64,000 bases of DNA from Eukaryota sp. TZLM1-RC (lineage: Eukaryota; Metamonada: BaSk clade): assembly GCA_040285825.1 (NCBI GenBank), contig JAUPSS010000001.1, positions 1,364,001-1,428,000 on the forward strand, read 5' to 3'. Each line of letters begins with the position of its first letter. Position 1 is the stretch's first letter. Below the pieces are notes generated by a model. It was not told the origin of the DNA. It did no database searches and worked only from the letters and a program-made list of their open reading frames with translations. Made by a program: the position numbers and the translations under genes. This document shows, piece after piece, positions 11,457 to 21,592 of the stretch.

Positions 11457-12857
11457 CTAAAGACTACTTGCTATACTCATATCCAAAATGTTTCTAGAAG
11501 CTTGGAGGTCTTCCAAACGGAGAGGCTCCTCAGAAGTAACTCTTCTACGAGGGGGTTGAGGAGGAGGTGTTTCATCTAAACTAGGTCCTCTCAACTCGAC
11601 TTCGTTTTCTGATGCGCTAGTGAGCATGGGTTGGGAGGGACTTGATGGTCCCTGAACCACTCTGGTAGGTCTGTTTGCTCGTTCTGTCACATCTACTGTT
11701 GGGATGTGATCAGGGAGTACGTCAATGGAACAGACTTGTACCGGTTGCTCTTTTTCAGATATAATTGGGGCAATTATAGGAAGTTTAGGTCTCTGGTGGA
11801 GCTCTGTTGATTGATCGCCCGTGACCAAGAACCTGAACTTCTTCTTCCTTGTCGTTGATTCCCCGAATTGCTGAATGAAGTTATTTGGGCGGCTCCTAAA
11901 TGTGGATACGCTTGAACGTTCCGTAAGTATATTATTTAGGGCGTCCGCGTCAAAGAAGTCACTGACGGGATCCAACTTACTTGGATTTGTGCTGTCTGCT
12001 TGTTCCATGTATTCTCTGAAACAAGTAGGAGCCCCATCCTCTACCTCTGAGTAGTTATGGATGATCGTATCAAAGTGCGAGTCCAACCATGCCGGTAATT
12101 TGGTTTCCAGGATGTCGTCGGTATCGGTTCTGCTCCTTCTTTCGATGGCTAAGAACCTGATCCTTCTCCCGAATTGATCTAAGTGAATGGCTTCCCAATC
12201 AGGCCTATCTTTGATAGGTTTTGCCAGAATCACATGGATCTCTCTATCCATACCGGTTATCCTAGGACGGCGTTCTGCCCCGCGTCCATAGGTCTCTCTA
12301 CTCAAAGTGTCCAACGCGTTAATGAGTTCTCTTCTCTCATTTGGAGGGAATTCGTAGACTCTATTAGGGTCCCCTTTATGGCCCAGAGTCTGGAATCCCA
12401 CATTTCTTCCAGATTTTGATATTTGCTTCCAAAGGGGAGGGAGCTGCTCAAACAAACAGTAATCTGTTGGTTCAAGGTGAGCTTCCGCGTCCTTCATTAT
12501 CTGTTGGCGAAGCTCTTTTTCATCGTCGTCCATTTCTTCTAAAACGGACTGGAGTTCTTCGTAGTCCTTTAGGACAGACGAAGTATCCGAGCTTAACCCA
12601 ACATTTTCTTTAGGTGAGGAGGGGGGTGGTCCCGTTCCTGAAACCTTATCTGGTTTGTTGGACATGGAAGAGGCGGGAGGTGGTTCCGTGCCTGGTTCCA
12701 TTGGTTTCTCTTGAGGGGGGGCGGAGGGTGGTCTCGAGCCCGAATCCTCACTCTTTGCTTCTACTCCTATTGTTGTGAATGTGTTATATGCATCTCTGTC
12801 GTGCTGTTGCATGAAAATCTTAAAAGAGTCAGTGTCCTGGCGAGGAGAGACTGACAT
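11457..12857 (-). CDS. ORF1 of the second gypsy element, function unknown (466 aa)
   Basis: I do not recognise this protein. It starts at an ATG 84 bp inside the LTR boundary and ends at TAG, 6 bp before the annotated start of gag-pol and in the same frame. The sequence is polar, with proline-rich segments near both ends (EKPMEPGTEPPPASS, and TPPPQPPRRRV near the C-terminus), an acidic stretch (about residues 95-115) and a more globular middle (about 130-290) containing PDWEAIHLDQFGRRIRF. There is no zinc knuckle and no transmembrane segment. Gag-type features all lie downstream of the stop, so ORF1 is an extra N-terminal module or a separate accessory protein. A matrix-like role is possible but unsupported. 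Confidence 0.75.
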   Translation of the reverse strand: MSVSPRQDTDSFKIFMQQHDRDAYNTFTTIGVEAKSEDSGSRPPSAPPQEKPMEPGTEPPPASSMSNKPDKVSGTGPPPSSPKENVGLSSDTSSVLKDYEELQSVLEEMDDDEKELRQQIMKDAEAHLEPTDYCLFEQLPPLWKQISKSGRNVGFQTLGHKGDPNRVYEFPPNERRELINALDTLSRETYGRGAERRPRITGMDREIHVILAKPIKDRPDWEAIHLDQFGRRIRFLAIERRSRTDTDDILETKLPAWLDSHFDTIIHNYSEVEDGAPTCFREYMEQADSTNPSKLDPVSDFFDADALNNILTERSSVSTFRSRPNNFIQQFGESTTRKKKFRFLVTGDQSTELHQRPKLPIIAPIISEKEQPVQVCSIDVLPDHIPTVDVTERANRPTRVVQGPSSPSQPMLTSASENEVELRGPSLDETPPPQPPRRRVTSEEPLRLEDLQASRNILDMSIASSL

Positions 12858-12928
12858 GATATCTGCTGAAGATATCCTCTGAATATAAAGCTGTGAATTA
12901 TGTAAGCGGTATACCTATGACCTAATAT

Positions 12929-12941
12929 GGCCAATAATTAT
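12929..12941 (-). promoter_or_regulatory. Conserved post-LTR motif, possible primer-binding region
   Basis: On the minus strand ATAATTATTGGCC directly follows the LTR end GGCAACA. The same 13 bases follow the 5' LTR of the gag-only element (30093 onward), though those two LTRs are otherwise different. Conservation at this position, including a TGG, suggests the minus-strand priming site; the primer is not identified. Confidence 0.5.
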
Positions 12942-13022
12942 TGTTGCCTTAGGTTGCAAAAGTGGTTGAGATAAAGATAATTTATTTTCTATTCATATTA
13001 TAAAAGCCTTAGGGCGCCAACA
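12942..13022 (-). repeat. 5' LTR of the second gypsy element (81 bp)
   Basis: On the minus strand it runs from TGTTGGCGCCCTAAGG to CAACCTAAGGCAACA, so it has the TG..CA ends and short inverted termini (TGTTG/CAACA). A TATAATA sequence lies near its start. There is no second copy in the window to confirm the limits, and 81 bp is short for an LTR. Confidence 0.55.
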
Positions 13023-13025
13023 GCA

Positions 13026-13786
13026 ATGTTGAAAAAAACAATCTTGTTGGCCACAACCGATTTGAATGTAGAGACCCCCATTGTGCTTGAAGTAAAGTTC
13101 CACAAGGAGAGATTCAAAATCGGAAAAACCGATGAGCCTGCTATCAGAGTCACAGTAGGGAGATGCCAAAATGGTCATGGTAGAAGTGTAAGTAGATTCA
13201 GATTTAAAGGCCGTGGAGGCCGTTTGAGAGGTCATTAAGGCAGAAGTCAATGCAGCCTTGTACATAACACCATAAGATAAGAGGACATATCATCACAAAC
13301 ATCCTCTACAGAGACCAAAACGGCTAGTCCGAGCACGGTTCCTCACAGACGGATCTACAACGGCAATTGAAATAGCAGGACAGTTAACTTTCCAAATCGA
13401 GTATACATCAACGCAGTCAATCAAAATAATGTCGCTCACCAATTTAGGAAACCCGGTCAACAACTAACCAACATCCCAACAAAAATTCTTAATTCCTTTA
13501 CAAATTCACCGAACCAGCCCTGATATTAACAATAATTTTTAATAATAATTCTATGGTTAGTGAAAACCACATCAGATTCCAGCGTTCTCCATTTTTAAGA
13601 TCGGAGATATCGATAAATGAAATTAAAGTAATAGCGACTATTGATTCGGCTGCATTTGTAGCTATTACTGCAAAGTTATTTCAACCATGCCATATGCCAA
13701 TCAAGAGTGAAGATACAATTCAGTTTTTACCTGCAAATAAAGTAACAGCGTACTTAGATGGATCAATAAGCATGACGACTAATTGA
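13026..13786 (+). pseudogene. Decayed gag-protease fragment of a third gypsy copy
   Basis: In shifting frames this stretch matches the other gypsy element from its zinc-knuckle region (NVEKNNLVGHNRFEC near 13024-13070), through the Arg/Gly-rich segment (about 13150-13240) and the Asn-rich linker (INAVNQNN near 13400), to the protease start (IATIDSAAF near 13630-13660). It has several stops and indels. It lies head-to-head against the outer end of the 81-bp LTR and ends near 13786. No reverse transcriptase is present. Confidence 0.75.
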
Positions 13787-13849
13787 AACAATGAAAACAA
13801 TAATTCATTATCATTGGGTTTAAACAATGCATCCAACTATAACATTGTC

Positions 13850-14681
13850 TACACAAGGCTAAAAAGAGTTGGCAGATCTCCATATAACCTAAAAATCAAC
13901 GCCCTTTCAATAATTCCAGAAGGCATTTGAAATTTAGAACATTGAAAATATACGTTAATCATGGAAAGATGTACACAAAGTGAATAAACAAATTCTGCAA
14001 TTTTTGAAGAAGAAGAAACTAGAGTATAAAGCAGCACTGAAACAATTTGCAGAGTCTTTAAAGATCAAAAGAGACGCTGAAATTTCAAATTTTATTTCGT
14101 CGCAGGAAATTTGTGTGTAATTCCAGTGCAAAACAAATCATCGAGAAATCCAATGAAACCATGTCTGTTGAAATGGTTTTCCTTTATGTGGGACACAACA
14201 TAGCCATTTTTATTGATGGCATTAATAAGAGATATTTGTTTGGCATTCATTTTCTTTGTCGAAATTGTAACGGGTTTACCTACAGGTGACAAAGCAGTTC
14301 TTTTACAAAACACTCTGTATATTGTAGAACTAGATGAAGACTTATTAAATAGTTGTTCAGCTTGATGTCTCAGCTGATATAGAAAAGTTGGGGTTTTTCA
14401 TCAAGGATACGTGGTAGCGTTTTGATTTGCTAATCATAAAACATTCGAGAACGATTACAGTCATAAGGTCCCCATTTTGCTGAATCAAGAGCTTGCTTAA
14501 TCCATTGGGTACCAGAAAGTTGTGGAACACTAAAGAATCTTGCAATTTCTTCTTGTGCCAAATGTTGAAAAAAGTATGCAGCACAAGCGCGAACTCTGTT
14601 ATCTTCTGAGCAGTGAAGATTCATAGGCAGTAGTTGATCTATCGATTTAATAGTTGAGAGAATGCGAAAAGTTAAAGACAT
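13850..14681 (-). pseudogene. Tc1/mariner-like transposase relic
   Basis: Two minus-strand pieces look like one broken DNA transposase. The upstream piece (14681-14430) contains a helix-turn-helix-like segment around QEEIARFFSVPQLSG. The downstream piece (14313-14092) matches the core of Tc1/mariner-type DDE transposases: a TALSPVGKPVTIST stretch, an AINKNGYV stretch and a FIGFLDDL stretch, in the order and spacing of the G..P.G ... AIS.NG ... FL..L pattern of that family. Stops and shifts separate the pieces, and the C-terminal Asp/Glu segment is not recognisable. I see no clear terminal inverted repeats. The identification rests on the second piece. Confidence 0.5.
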
Positions 14682-14799
14682 TTAGGAGTGCAAAGTTATA
14701 GTGAATCTGGAAAAGTGAAAAGTCTTCAAGCCACTTTGCAAATACAGCAGTTTCACTTTTTATATTTATTGAACATGCACACTTAAATGAATTAACTCA

Positions 14800-16772
14800 T
14801 AACTGATGGGACGACTATTATTGAGCCAACATTTCCTCTACAAAATCTTGATATGCTTGCTGTCTAGCTAAAGCTTCTCTTATTCGATTGAAAAACCGAG
14901 GTAATCTATTAATAATGGCAAATTGAATCCGTGAACGCCATAAAAAAATATCAAATCTTCTCATTGTTTTTTCTTGCACTATTTTTTGGAAGTCATTCAA
15001 AAAAGTTTCTGCTTCAACTGATAATCTTCCATTTATCGAAAATGGGAAAGCAATAAAAACCAGCTGTGTATTTCTATCGACATTTGCATCTTCAATTTCT
15101 TTATCATATTTTATATGTTTTTCTTTTGCTTTAAAATCAAGAGCAGCCACAGGATTAAGTTTTCTTCTGTGAACCAAAGTATCGTTTGCAACATTACATG
15201 AGACAAAGTCAACAATAGCTTCAGAATTATCAATCCAATCACAGTATACATCACCTCTATCATCAGAACCAAAATTATTCAGAGAAAGTGTTTCCTTCAG
15301 CAGGGGCTCTTTGATACACGATATCCTTGCAGTTTGTGCCATATTGAAAACAGTGTCTCTAACAGCATCATGTAATGAAGAACGATAAGTTATCAATTAA
15401 GAGCAATTTAGAGTATGGCGCAAAGTGAGTTGAGGTGAATTCGAACAAATACATTTTTCTTTTGATAATAATTGATTAATGAGAGATATTCAAATATAAT
15501 CTCATTTTTGTTACAAAAGCTTCATCAGTGGCACACAATCCAAATCTTCGTGGTGCAATGATAGTTACAAAAAGTGAAGAATCTGAAGACTTGTTTTCAC
15601 AAACACCCTTTTCCAATAACAATGAGTGAAGATCTTGATTTAAAACAGCCGAGCTGCATATATTATTATAAAGCTCTTTTTCATACATTCCAGTCAATCG
15701 TTTCTGTAATGTTCGAAGAGTGTACTTCAAATTTAAAACATTTTTTTCTGGAAAATTGCCATTGAATGATTGGGGAAAGCATCGACCCCATTTTTCTGCA
15801 TCAATTTTTGAAATTTCTTCATTTAATGCAAAAACAGTGGAACTTTGCGTTGCCATCAATAAATCTTCCCAATCTGCAAATCTTTCAGAAAACTCAAAGA
15901 TTGCATTTCTGCATCCTCCAACAAAAGCACACGAGGTAAGAATAGAAGCCTTCGTCCACCCTAAACCGCCATAATGTGGACTAAGGTAAGCATGATCTGG
16001 AATTTGGAACATTTTACATCCCAGTAATTGAAACAGAACTTTAGCACGTAATTCATTAAACTTCTGAGCGAAAGGTCTACTGACGAGAGGATTTGTAGAT
16101 CGAAATATATGATTAAAATTGGAACTAAAACACAGTCTTATAATGGTAAATTTAATGTGTTTTTGTATATCTAAATTCATCATTCGGTCAATTTTGTCAG
16201 AAATTGAGTTCAACTTTTCAAACAATTTTTTGGTAATTTCATCAATAGTTCCTAAAAACGAACCCAAATGACGAATAGCATCAATTGAATATAATTTGGC
16301 TTGAATTTCAATACCATCAACTATTGTGGAAACTGGAGAATTCGATAACAAAACACATTTAAGTAAATTAAGTCGGAGACCAATTTTGGTAAATAATTCT
16401 TTGAAACATACAGTTGCTTATTTCACAATATTTAAATCACCAATAAGCACAACATCATCCATATATGCAATCATTTTTAGCGAAGGAAACATCTCTTGAA
16501 TTTGCAATAAAATAGGATGAATGGCCAAACAAAACAAAAAAGGTCCTAACGGATCTCCTTGCTTAACACCACTTGATGAACTCAAAATGCTATCACCAAA
16601 ATGTGAATTAGAACATTTGCTATATGTTGATTGAAAATACGGCATTAATTCTGGCATATATTGCAATAGAGCACCATGGATACTGCGACGACTCAGTGAA
16701 TTGAATGCATTACTAAAATCCAATGACATACAAACATTGGATTCATTTTGACGAAATAATACATCAGTAGCA
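14800..16772 (-). mobile_element. R2-like LINE copy A (5' truncated, frameshifted)
   Basis: Reading down from 16772: reverse transcriptase motif A (LDFSNAF), motif B (GVKQGDPLGPFLF) and motif C (YMDD, near 16470) in 16729-16418; the thumb region in 16351-15476; then, across a frameshift near 15440, a zinc finger of the CIC...RH...C type; and a restriction-like endonuclease in 15396-14818 (RGDVY, AIVDFVS, then a Lys-rich KHIKYDKEI stretch). This order (RT, C-terminal zinc finger, endonuclease) is that of R2-type non-LTR retrotransposons, which nick their target and prime on the nick. The N-terminal part is missing, consistent with 5' truncation. A second, closely similar copy lies at 53765-54815. 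Confidence 0.8.
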
Positions 16773-16934
16773 AATATATACGTATATTTAAAAACAATGT
16801 TGAAAATTTATGGAGCAATTCACAAACATTTTAACTGTTGAAAAATTCTGTTATGTGCACACGCACCAAAATCAATCGAAGAAGTTCTTTTTTTTATTAT
16901 CAATTTGATTAACATATATTTCAACAGATTGTGT

Positions 16935-17081
16935 TGGCAAAATACAATTGTGTTTTCTATTTTTAAGGGAATGTTGAAGATGGTTTCTGATGCTTTGCTT
17001 TCTCTTGGAGTTCAGTATGAGAGAGTTTCATCTAGTGTTTTCGTTTTGGGAGAGATGCATTATTTAGATGTTGATTTATAG
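16935..17081 (+). mobile_element. 3' fragment of another R2-like LINE
   Basis: Frame starting WQNTIVFSIFKGM matches the last 49 or so residues of LINE copy B (WQNRIVFSIFKGM, 23419 onward) and ends at its own TAG. It lies back-to-back with copy A, on the other strand. Confidence 0.75.
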
Positions 17082-18041
17082 GTTTTTAAATTGTTTAGTC
17101 ACAGAAATTCAACCAATGTAACTAATGGTTTGCAAAATTACAAGACCGGTAATTTTTTTGGTTTCGTGAGAAGCTGAAAATACAATCATGCGACAAACAA
17201 TCCAAAAAATGTGTTTTATTGCAACAGAGAATACACAAATTTTAAAATAGTATCATTAAACAGGAACACCGAAAAGGTGGCTAGTAAATTAGTTTCTTAT
17301 TTGAACAACAATCTCGCTCAACAATACAACAATTAAATTTGAAACGAAGTGAGAATCATGTTATCTACACAATACTTACATTCAAAATACACCACACATT
17401 ACAATTGTAAATAGTGTTCAAACTTTGTTCAACAAAGTTTTGTTCATACACTATTGAAAGTCATCAGTCTAAATGAAAATTATTCTCGACTTTCTTTTGA
17501 ATTCAGTTTGTGGTACTGATTGTTTCCTGACAAATATTCACTGATTGTGCAACTTGAATTGATATCTTTGACGTATTTAGTGAATGAAAATGCAATTAGC
17601 TCATCAGATCTATTTGATTTGTGTTATAAGATAATTTTGTTGATGTCGTATGACCACATCTAATTTGCAATTATATCAAAATGGATAATTCTGTAGAAGG
17701 TACATTATGCGGGTGAAGTGGTGTTCAAGACAATTATGACTTTCAAAAAAGAGGTTTATGGATCAATATTAATGAGAATCAGTCAACAAGGTTATTCAAA
17801 AGGAGATACTTGCTTGGTACAATGTTGATGAATGTTATATCAAGCAACGTTGAATGATTGATGTTTGTTTTAATGCATTCTATGCACTTGCTATGTCAAA
17901 ACCCGGTATTGAGTACATTGAGTGAGTACAAAATCAACCTCAATTAGACCAGTTATTTGCTCAATGTAGCCGAAAGATATAAGTTGAATAAATGAAAAGA
18001 ACAAAAATTAATGAAAAGTCAATTTTATTGCAAAATTCCAA
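17082..18041. other. AT-rich spacer, no gene seen
   Basis: I see no coding frame of convincing composition, no RNA gene and no repeat shared with other parts of the window. Confidence 0.6.
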
Positions 18042-18059
18042 TTGGGGAACAATGTCGGA

Positions 18060-19104
18060 TTACTGGGAACGCTTTTGTTCAACAGCTTGGCGGCGTTCCT
18101 TCAATTGTTTCTTGTAATAAGGGTTGAGCTTCTTCATAGTTTCCTTATCCTTGAGAGGATTGCGGCGCTTCTTGAAGTATCCTGGGCGAGGTTTAGGAGC
18201 ACGAATAGCTTGTTGGATTTCTTCAGACTTCAACAATCTGGTGAGATCACTATTGGTAACAATGTTTCTGGGTACATAGGAAGCATAAATCTCGTCAAGT
18301 TTTTTGAAGGCGGATTCAGTCCAGATAACAAATCTACCAAGGTGACCACCAGGAGCCAATTGAAGAAGGTTGAGACGAGAGACTTGGCAAAGTTCAACAC
18401 CGGGAATGTTACGGAAAGCACGAGTAACTCCATTGTCTTCATTAAAAATGACCAATGGTCCACGTCTTTGAGTATATCTGCGGTTGCGCATCTTACCTCT
18501 TCCAGCTCGGAGACCACGGGACTTCTTGACACGGTCAATATCGGCAACAGCTCCGACCTTTTCCAAAATAGCCATAGCTTCCTTGGTCTTTTTGATTGAT
18601 TCCACGGAATTGTTGAGGACAACTGGAACTTCAGTAACATTGTCGATAGCATGGCCACGGGCAGAAACAAGGGAGGGAACAGCGGTAGCGGCGACAGCAG
18701 AAACCAAGGCATATCTTTTCATGTTAACGTTGAGGCATACATGCCACTTTCTCCAGACCTTGGTGGGGGAAAACATACGGCCTCCACGACACATGTTACC
18801 AAAGGCACCTTGACCTGATCGGCCAGTACCACCTCCACCAACACGTGGAATTCTGGCAACAGCACGACCAGTTCCCCATGATTCAGCGGCGACTTCCTCA
18901 CCAGCGGTGGGAGAGACACCGTATGGTTGACGGGAGTTCTTAGCCATGTTGTATTGGACGAAGCTTAAATTAGAATGTTGAGACGAGGTCATACTGAACT
19001 AGATCGGCACGGATGGGTGCAGAAAAGACTTGTGGGAGAGCGATGGGTTCAGAAGCAGCTTCATCACCGATAGATTGAACGTTAACTGTAGGACGACTGG
19101 CCAT
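18060..19104 (-). CDS. RPL4: 60S ribosomal protein L4 (uL4), two exons
   Basis: Exon 1 is 19104-18995 (36 codons plus 2 nt, starting [10 protein letters not shown]); the intron is 18994-18964 (31 nt, GT..AG); exon 2 is 18963-18060. Splicing gives 337 residues and restores the family sequence across the junction ([22 protein letters not shown]). uL4 is a core protein of the large ribosomal subunit with an extended loop reaching the exit tunnel. Seen here are [33 protein letters not shown] and [12 protein letters not shown], all hallmarks of eukaryotic L4; the basic C-terminus ([17 protein letters not shown]) is shorter than in animals. It ends at TAA, followed closely by an AATAAA. Its GC content is well above that of the spacers, as expected for a highly expressed gene. 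Confidence 0.97.
18964..18994 (-). other. 31-nt spliceosomal intron in RPL4
   Basis: Begins GTATGA and ends TTCTAATTTAAG on the coding strand. Removing it restores the uL4 protein. The end resembles that of the 28-nt NACA intron (CTCTTATTGAAG). Confidence 0.9.
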
Positions 19105-20583
19105 TTGTGTAGGAAAAAGAAGGTTTGAAATTGAGTTTTTGTTCTTCACAATTCTATTCTTCAAGAATGATTCTGGGTCCATCCAAATTGCAAATGGCAC
19201 TGTTGGAACTACTGTTAATACTACTGAATTAATTGTTCTACTTACAAATTACTGACATTATATTTTCTAAGGGAAGCTCATATCAGATACTTTTTGACAA
19301 ACCTATCCTTATTCAGAAATAGGAAGATACGTGTTTCAACTGTTGAAATTATTTTCATCAGACTGAATCTCTTTATGTTTCATGTTAATTAGTTCATCAA
19401 ACATGTTCAAATTTCAAAAGGAATTATTTTGATGAATTTCACTGCGCCAAGATTTCATCTGCAAAATTCGAGTCACCATCATAAGGAACCATTTATTATT
19501 TCTTAGAATCAAAGTATTTATCGTCAGAAAACAACCAAATCTGGATTATGTAGAGGGAATGTTGGCCTATTAACTTACATCCTTTTGGATCTGATTTGAT
19601 TTTGTTCAAAGTTGAATAAATCAAAATAAGCAAATAGGTCAGTTTTTCTCAAGATTTTCAATGAAAAATATATCTGTTTCGGTAATTTAAATTCAAGAAT
19701 TTGCTATCAATAATCACTCATAAATGTAAATAAATGTTTATGATATTATTAAATGTAAGAATAGATTTTATTGTTCTTGCAATTTTGCTTTTGTAATATA
19801 CTTATCTTATATTTTTGCTTTGGATTATACTGGATTTCAATCTGTCATTAATGACTGCACTGGTGACAAGGTTCAAATTCTGTGTAGCATATACTCCCAT
19901 TCATAAATGTCCTGTATAGTTACGGTTTTATGTTAAATTTCTTGTAGCTCAACTATAGTTTCATTAGCGGTGTATAATGTAATATTTAGTCTTTTAGCAT
20001 TTTTTGATGTTCTTCGGTATTGATAGGTAAAAGAACAATGCATAATGTACAGATCAGTACTATCAAATACAAAGGTATAAGTAATTTTGACAACAATACA
20101 TGCCTTCTCGGTAGAATTTACGGTTGGTGAAAAGAATACACTTTATATTCAGAATTTGAAAGTGCACAATCTCTGCACAGTCCTTCCACCGAAATGTTGT
20201 TTCGAATGTTAATTGAACAACATTTTGGAGTGGAATACGCGAAACTCTTTTTGAAGAGAATGTCACATCACATAATGGAAGGATAACATGTGTCACCTGG
20301 TCTCGGAAGTATCTAGACCACTGCTAGCACTCATCATCTGTTGCTATTAAATGGGGTGCCTAATTTGTAGAAGACATGCATGGTTTGACCGTGCTTAATG
20401 TGTTGAAATGAAGAACTAGAACGGCCGATCTAATTCTAATTTTCTTTCGATCTACGGGATCCAATTTTTCAACTGACATTCTGGTCAGTCATAATGACCA
20501 GTCCTCATCAGGAGCTTATAAGTCTTCTGGTGTATTCTTGCCCCAGTTTTTCATGTACATGACTTTACCTCCTCATCGCAGCA
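19105..20583. other. AT-rich spacer upstream of RPL4, no gene seen
   Basis: Contains the RPL4 5' flank. A short open stretch near 20160-20290 (+) is too small and isolated to call. Confidence 0.5.
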
Positions 20584-21234
20584 ATGTTTTCGATTATTCT
20601 TCATGATTCAATTGCCCAAATAGGAATTGGCTGTCAATCCAAAAATGGAACTGATAGTTACCTTTATGTATTGCTTGAAGACAACGAAACTGCAACAAAA
20701 TCAGATTCAAGCAGTCCACAACTATACACCTTTCACTTACACCAACAACCATTTTTGCTGCATCGACTGCTTCACAATTTGAAATGTTTCTTAACACACC
20801 ACCAAGACGAATTCATCAGTACAAAATCATACGGGTGTCCTATCACACTTGATTCAAATGCAGTTTATGTTACAGTAAAGGAAACAAGACAAGATTGTTC
20901 TGAAATTGCCAAACCTGCTTTTTCTTTATGTGTATGTCAACATCCCTTCCAGTTGAATCATTCGCTGGCAGTACGTTTTACAAACGTTTCCAAAAACCCC
21001 CTGAATTCCTTGAATTGTTGGTTGAATTATCTTGAAAACGATATTATTACAAGTTCCGCCAAGTCCAACCCAATAGAAAGGTCTATTAGTCTCAAACCAA
21101 CAATCAACAAATGGAAAAAGAACACACTTTTGGAACTACCCAAAAGTATCGTGGAGATGGCACTTCTATTTTCCAAAACAAGAAAAAGGCGATCAAAGAA
21201 GAATCTTCCACTCAAATTTAAACGCTACTTGTGA
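20584..21234 (+). CDS. Hypothetical protein, 216 aa
   Basis: I do not recognise this protein. It starts at ATG after an AT-rich leader and ends TGA. The N-terminal half is moderately hydrophobic and strand-like (FSIILHDSIAQIGIG, YLYVLLEDNE, PQLYTFHLHQQPFLL) with several Cys and His in the middle (CVCQHPFQLNH). The last 20 residues are very basic (KTRKRRSKKN) and could be a nuclear localisation or nucleic-acid contact. There is no transmembrane segment and no repeat. The length and base composition (clear third-position structure, few rare codons) favour a real gene, but no homology is visible by eye. It is separated by about 350 bp from the LINE insertion downstream. Confidence 0.55.
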   Translation: MFSIILHDSIAQIGIGCQSKNGTDSYLYVLLEDNETATKSDSSSPQLYTFHLHQQPFLLHRLLHNLKCFLTHHQDEFISTKSYGCPITLDSNAVYVTVKETRQDCSEIAKPAFSLCVCQHPFQLNHSLAVRFTNVSKNPLNSLNCWLNYLENDIITSSAKSNPIERSISLKPTINKWKKNTLLELPKSIVEMALLFSKTRKRRSKKNLPLKFKRYL

Positions 21235-21583
21235 TTAAGTTGGGATTAGCATTGGAAGCATACTCAATTTTGCAAATTTTTATAAAGGGCACATATCCTG
21301 GATCCACTATTGTGTAGTATTTGATAAAATAGATAACCTATTTGGAATTCGTTCTTTGAATTCTTTCTTGATTTGTAATAGAATAGGTGGGTTATTTGTT
21401 ATTATGTAAAGCTTTCAACAACACCAGAGATTACATCACAATATACTGATTGGAAACAATTTCGCCATTTGGTTTCTTCATATCTAACTTATTGATATTC
21501 AATGGTTTATCAACTTCTTAACAGGATCTGAAGAATACTACCCCTAATTGAGCTAAACAATAAAATGGCCGAAAAGAACAATG

Positions 21584-21592
21584 ACTAATTAA
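21584..21592 (+). repeat. Left target-site duplication of LINE copy B
   Basis: ACTAATTAA here and at 23615-23623 flank the element exactly at its T-rich 5' junction and after its A-run. Confidence 0.6.

Larger units (their letters stand above)
6817..13022 (-). mobile_element. Second Ty3/gypsy element, opposite strand, 3' end lost
   Basis: Reading from the 5' end at 13022 there is an 81-bp LTR (12942-13022), a post-LTR motif, ORF1 (12857-11457), and gag-pol (11456-7245) with its frameshifted integrase end (to 6847). The 3' LTR is missing because the tandem gypsy pair begins at 6816. The pol protein is clearly related to the tandem family (same order and many shared motifs) but has diverged strongly. 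The first 4.2 kb of gag-pol is open, so this copy is young or well preserved. Confidence 0.85.

Noticed and set aside
13005-13022. TGGCGCCC as a retroviral tRNA-Lys primer-binding site
   Set aside because: On the minus strand it lies at the outer start of the LTR (TGTTGGCGCCC), not after its end, and only 8 bases match.
20060-20296. Possible small gene on either strand (EMLFRMLIEQHFGVEYAKLF on the plus strand)
   Set aside because: Only about 40 codons before a stop, no continuation in other frames and no recognised motif.
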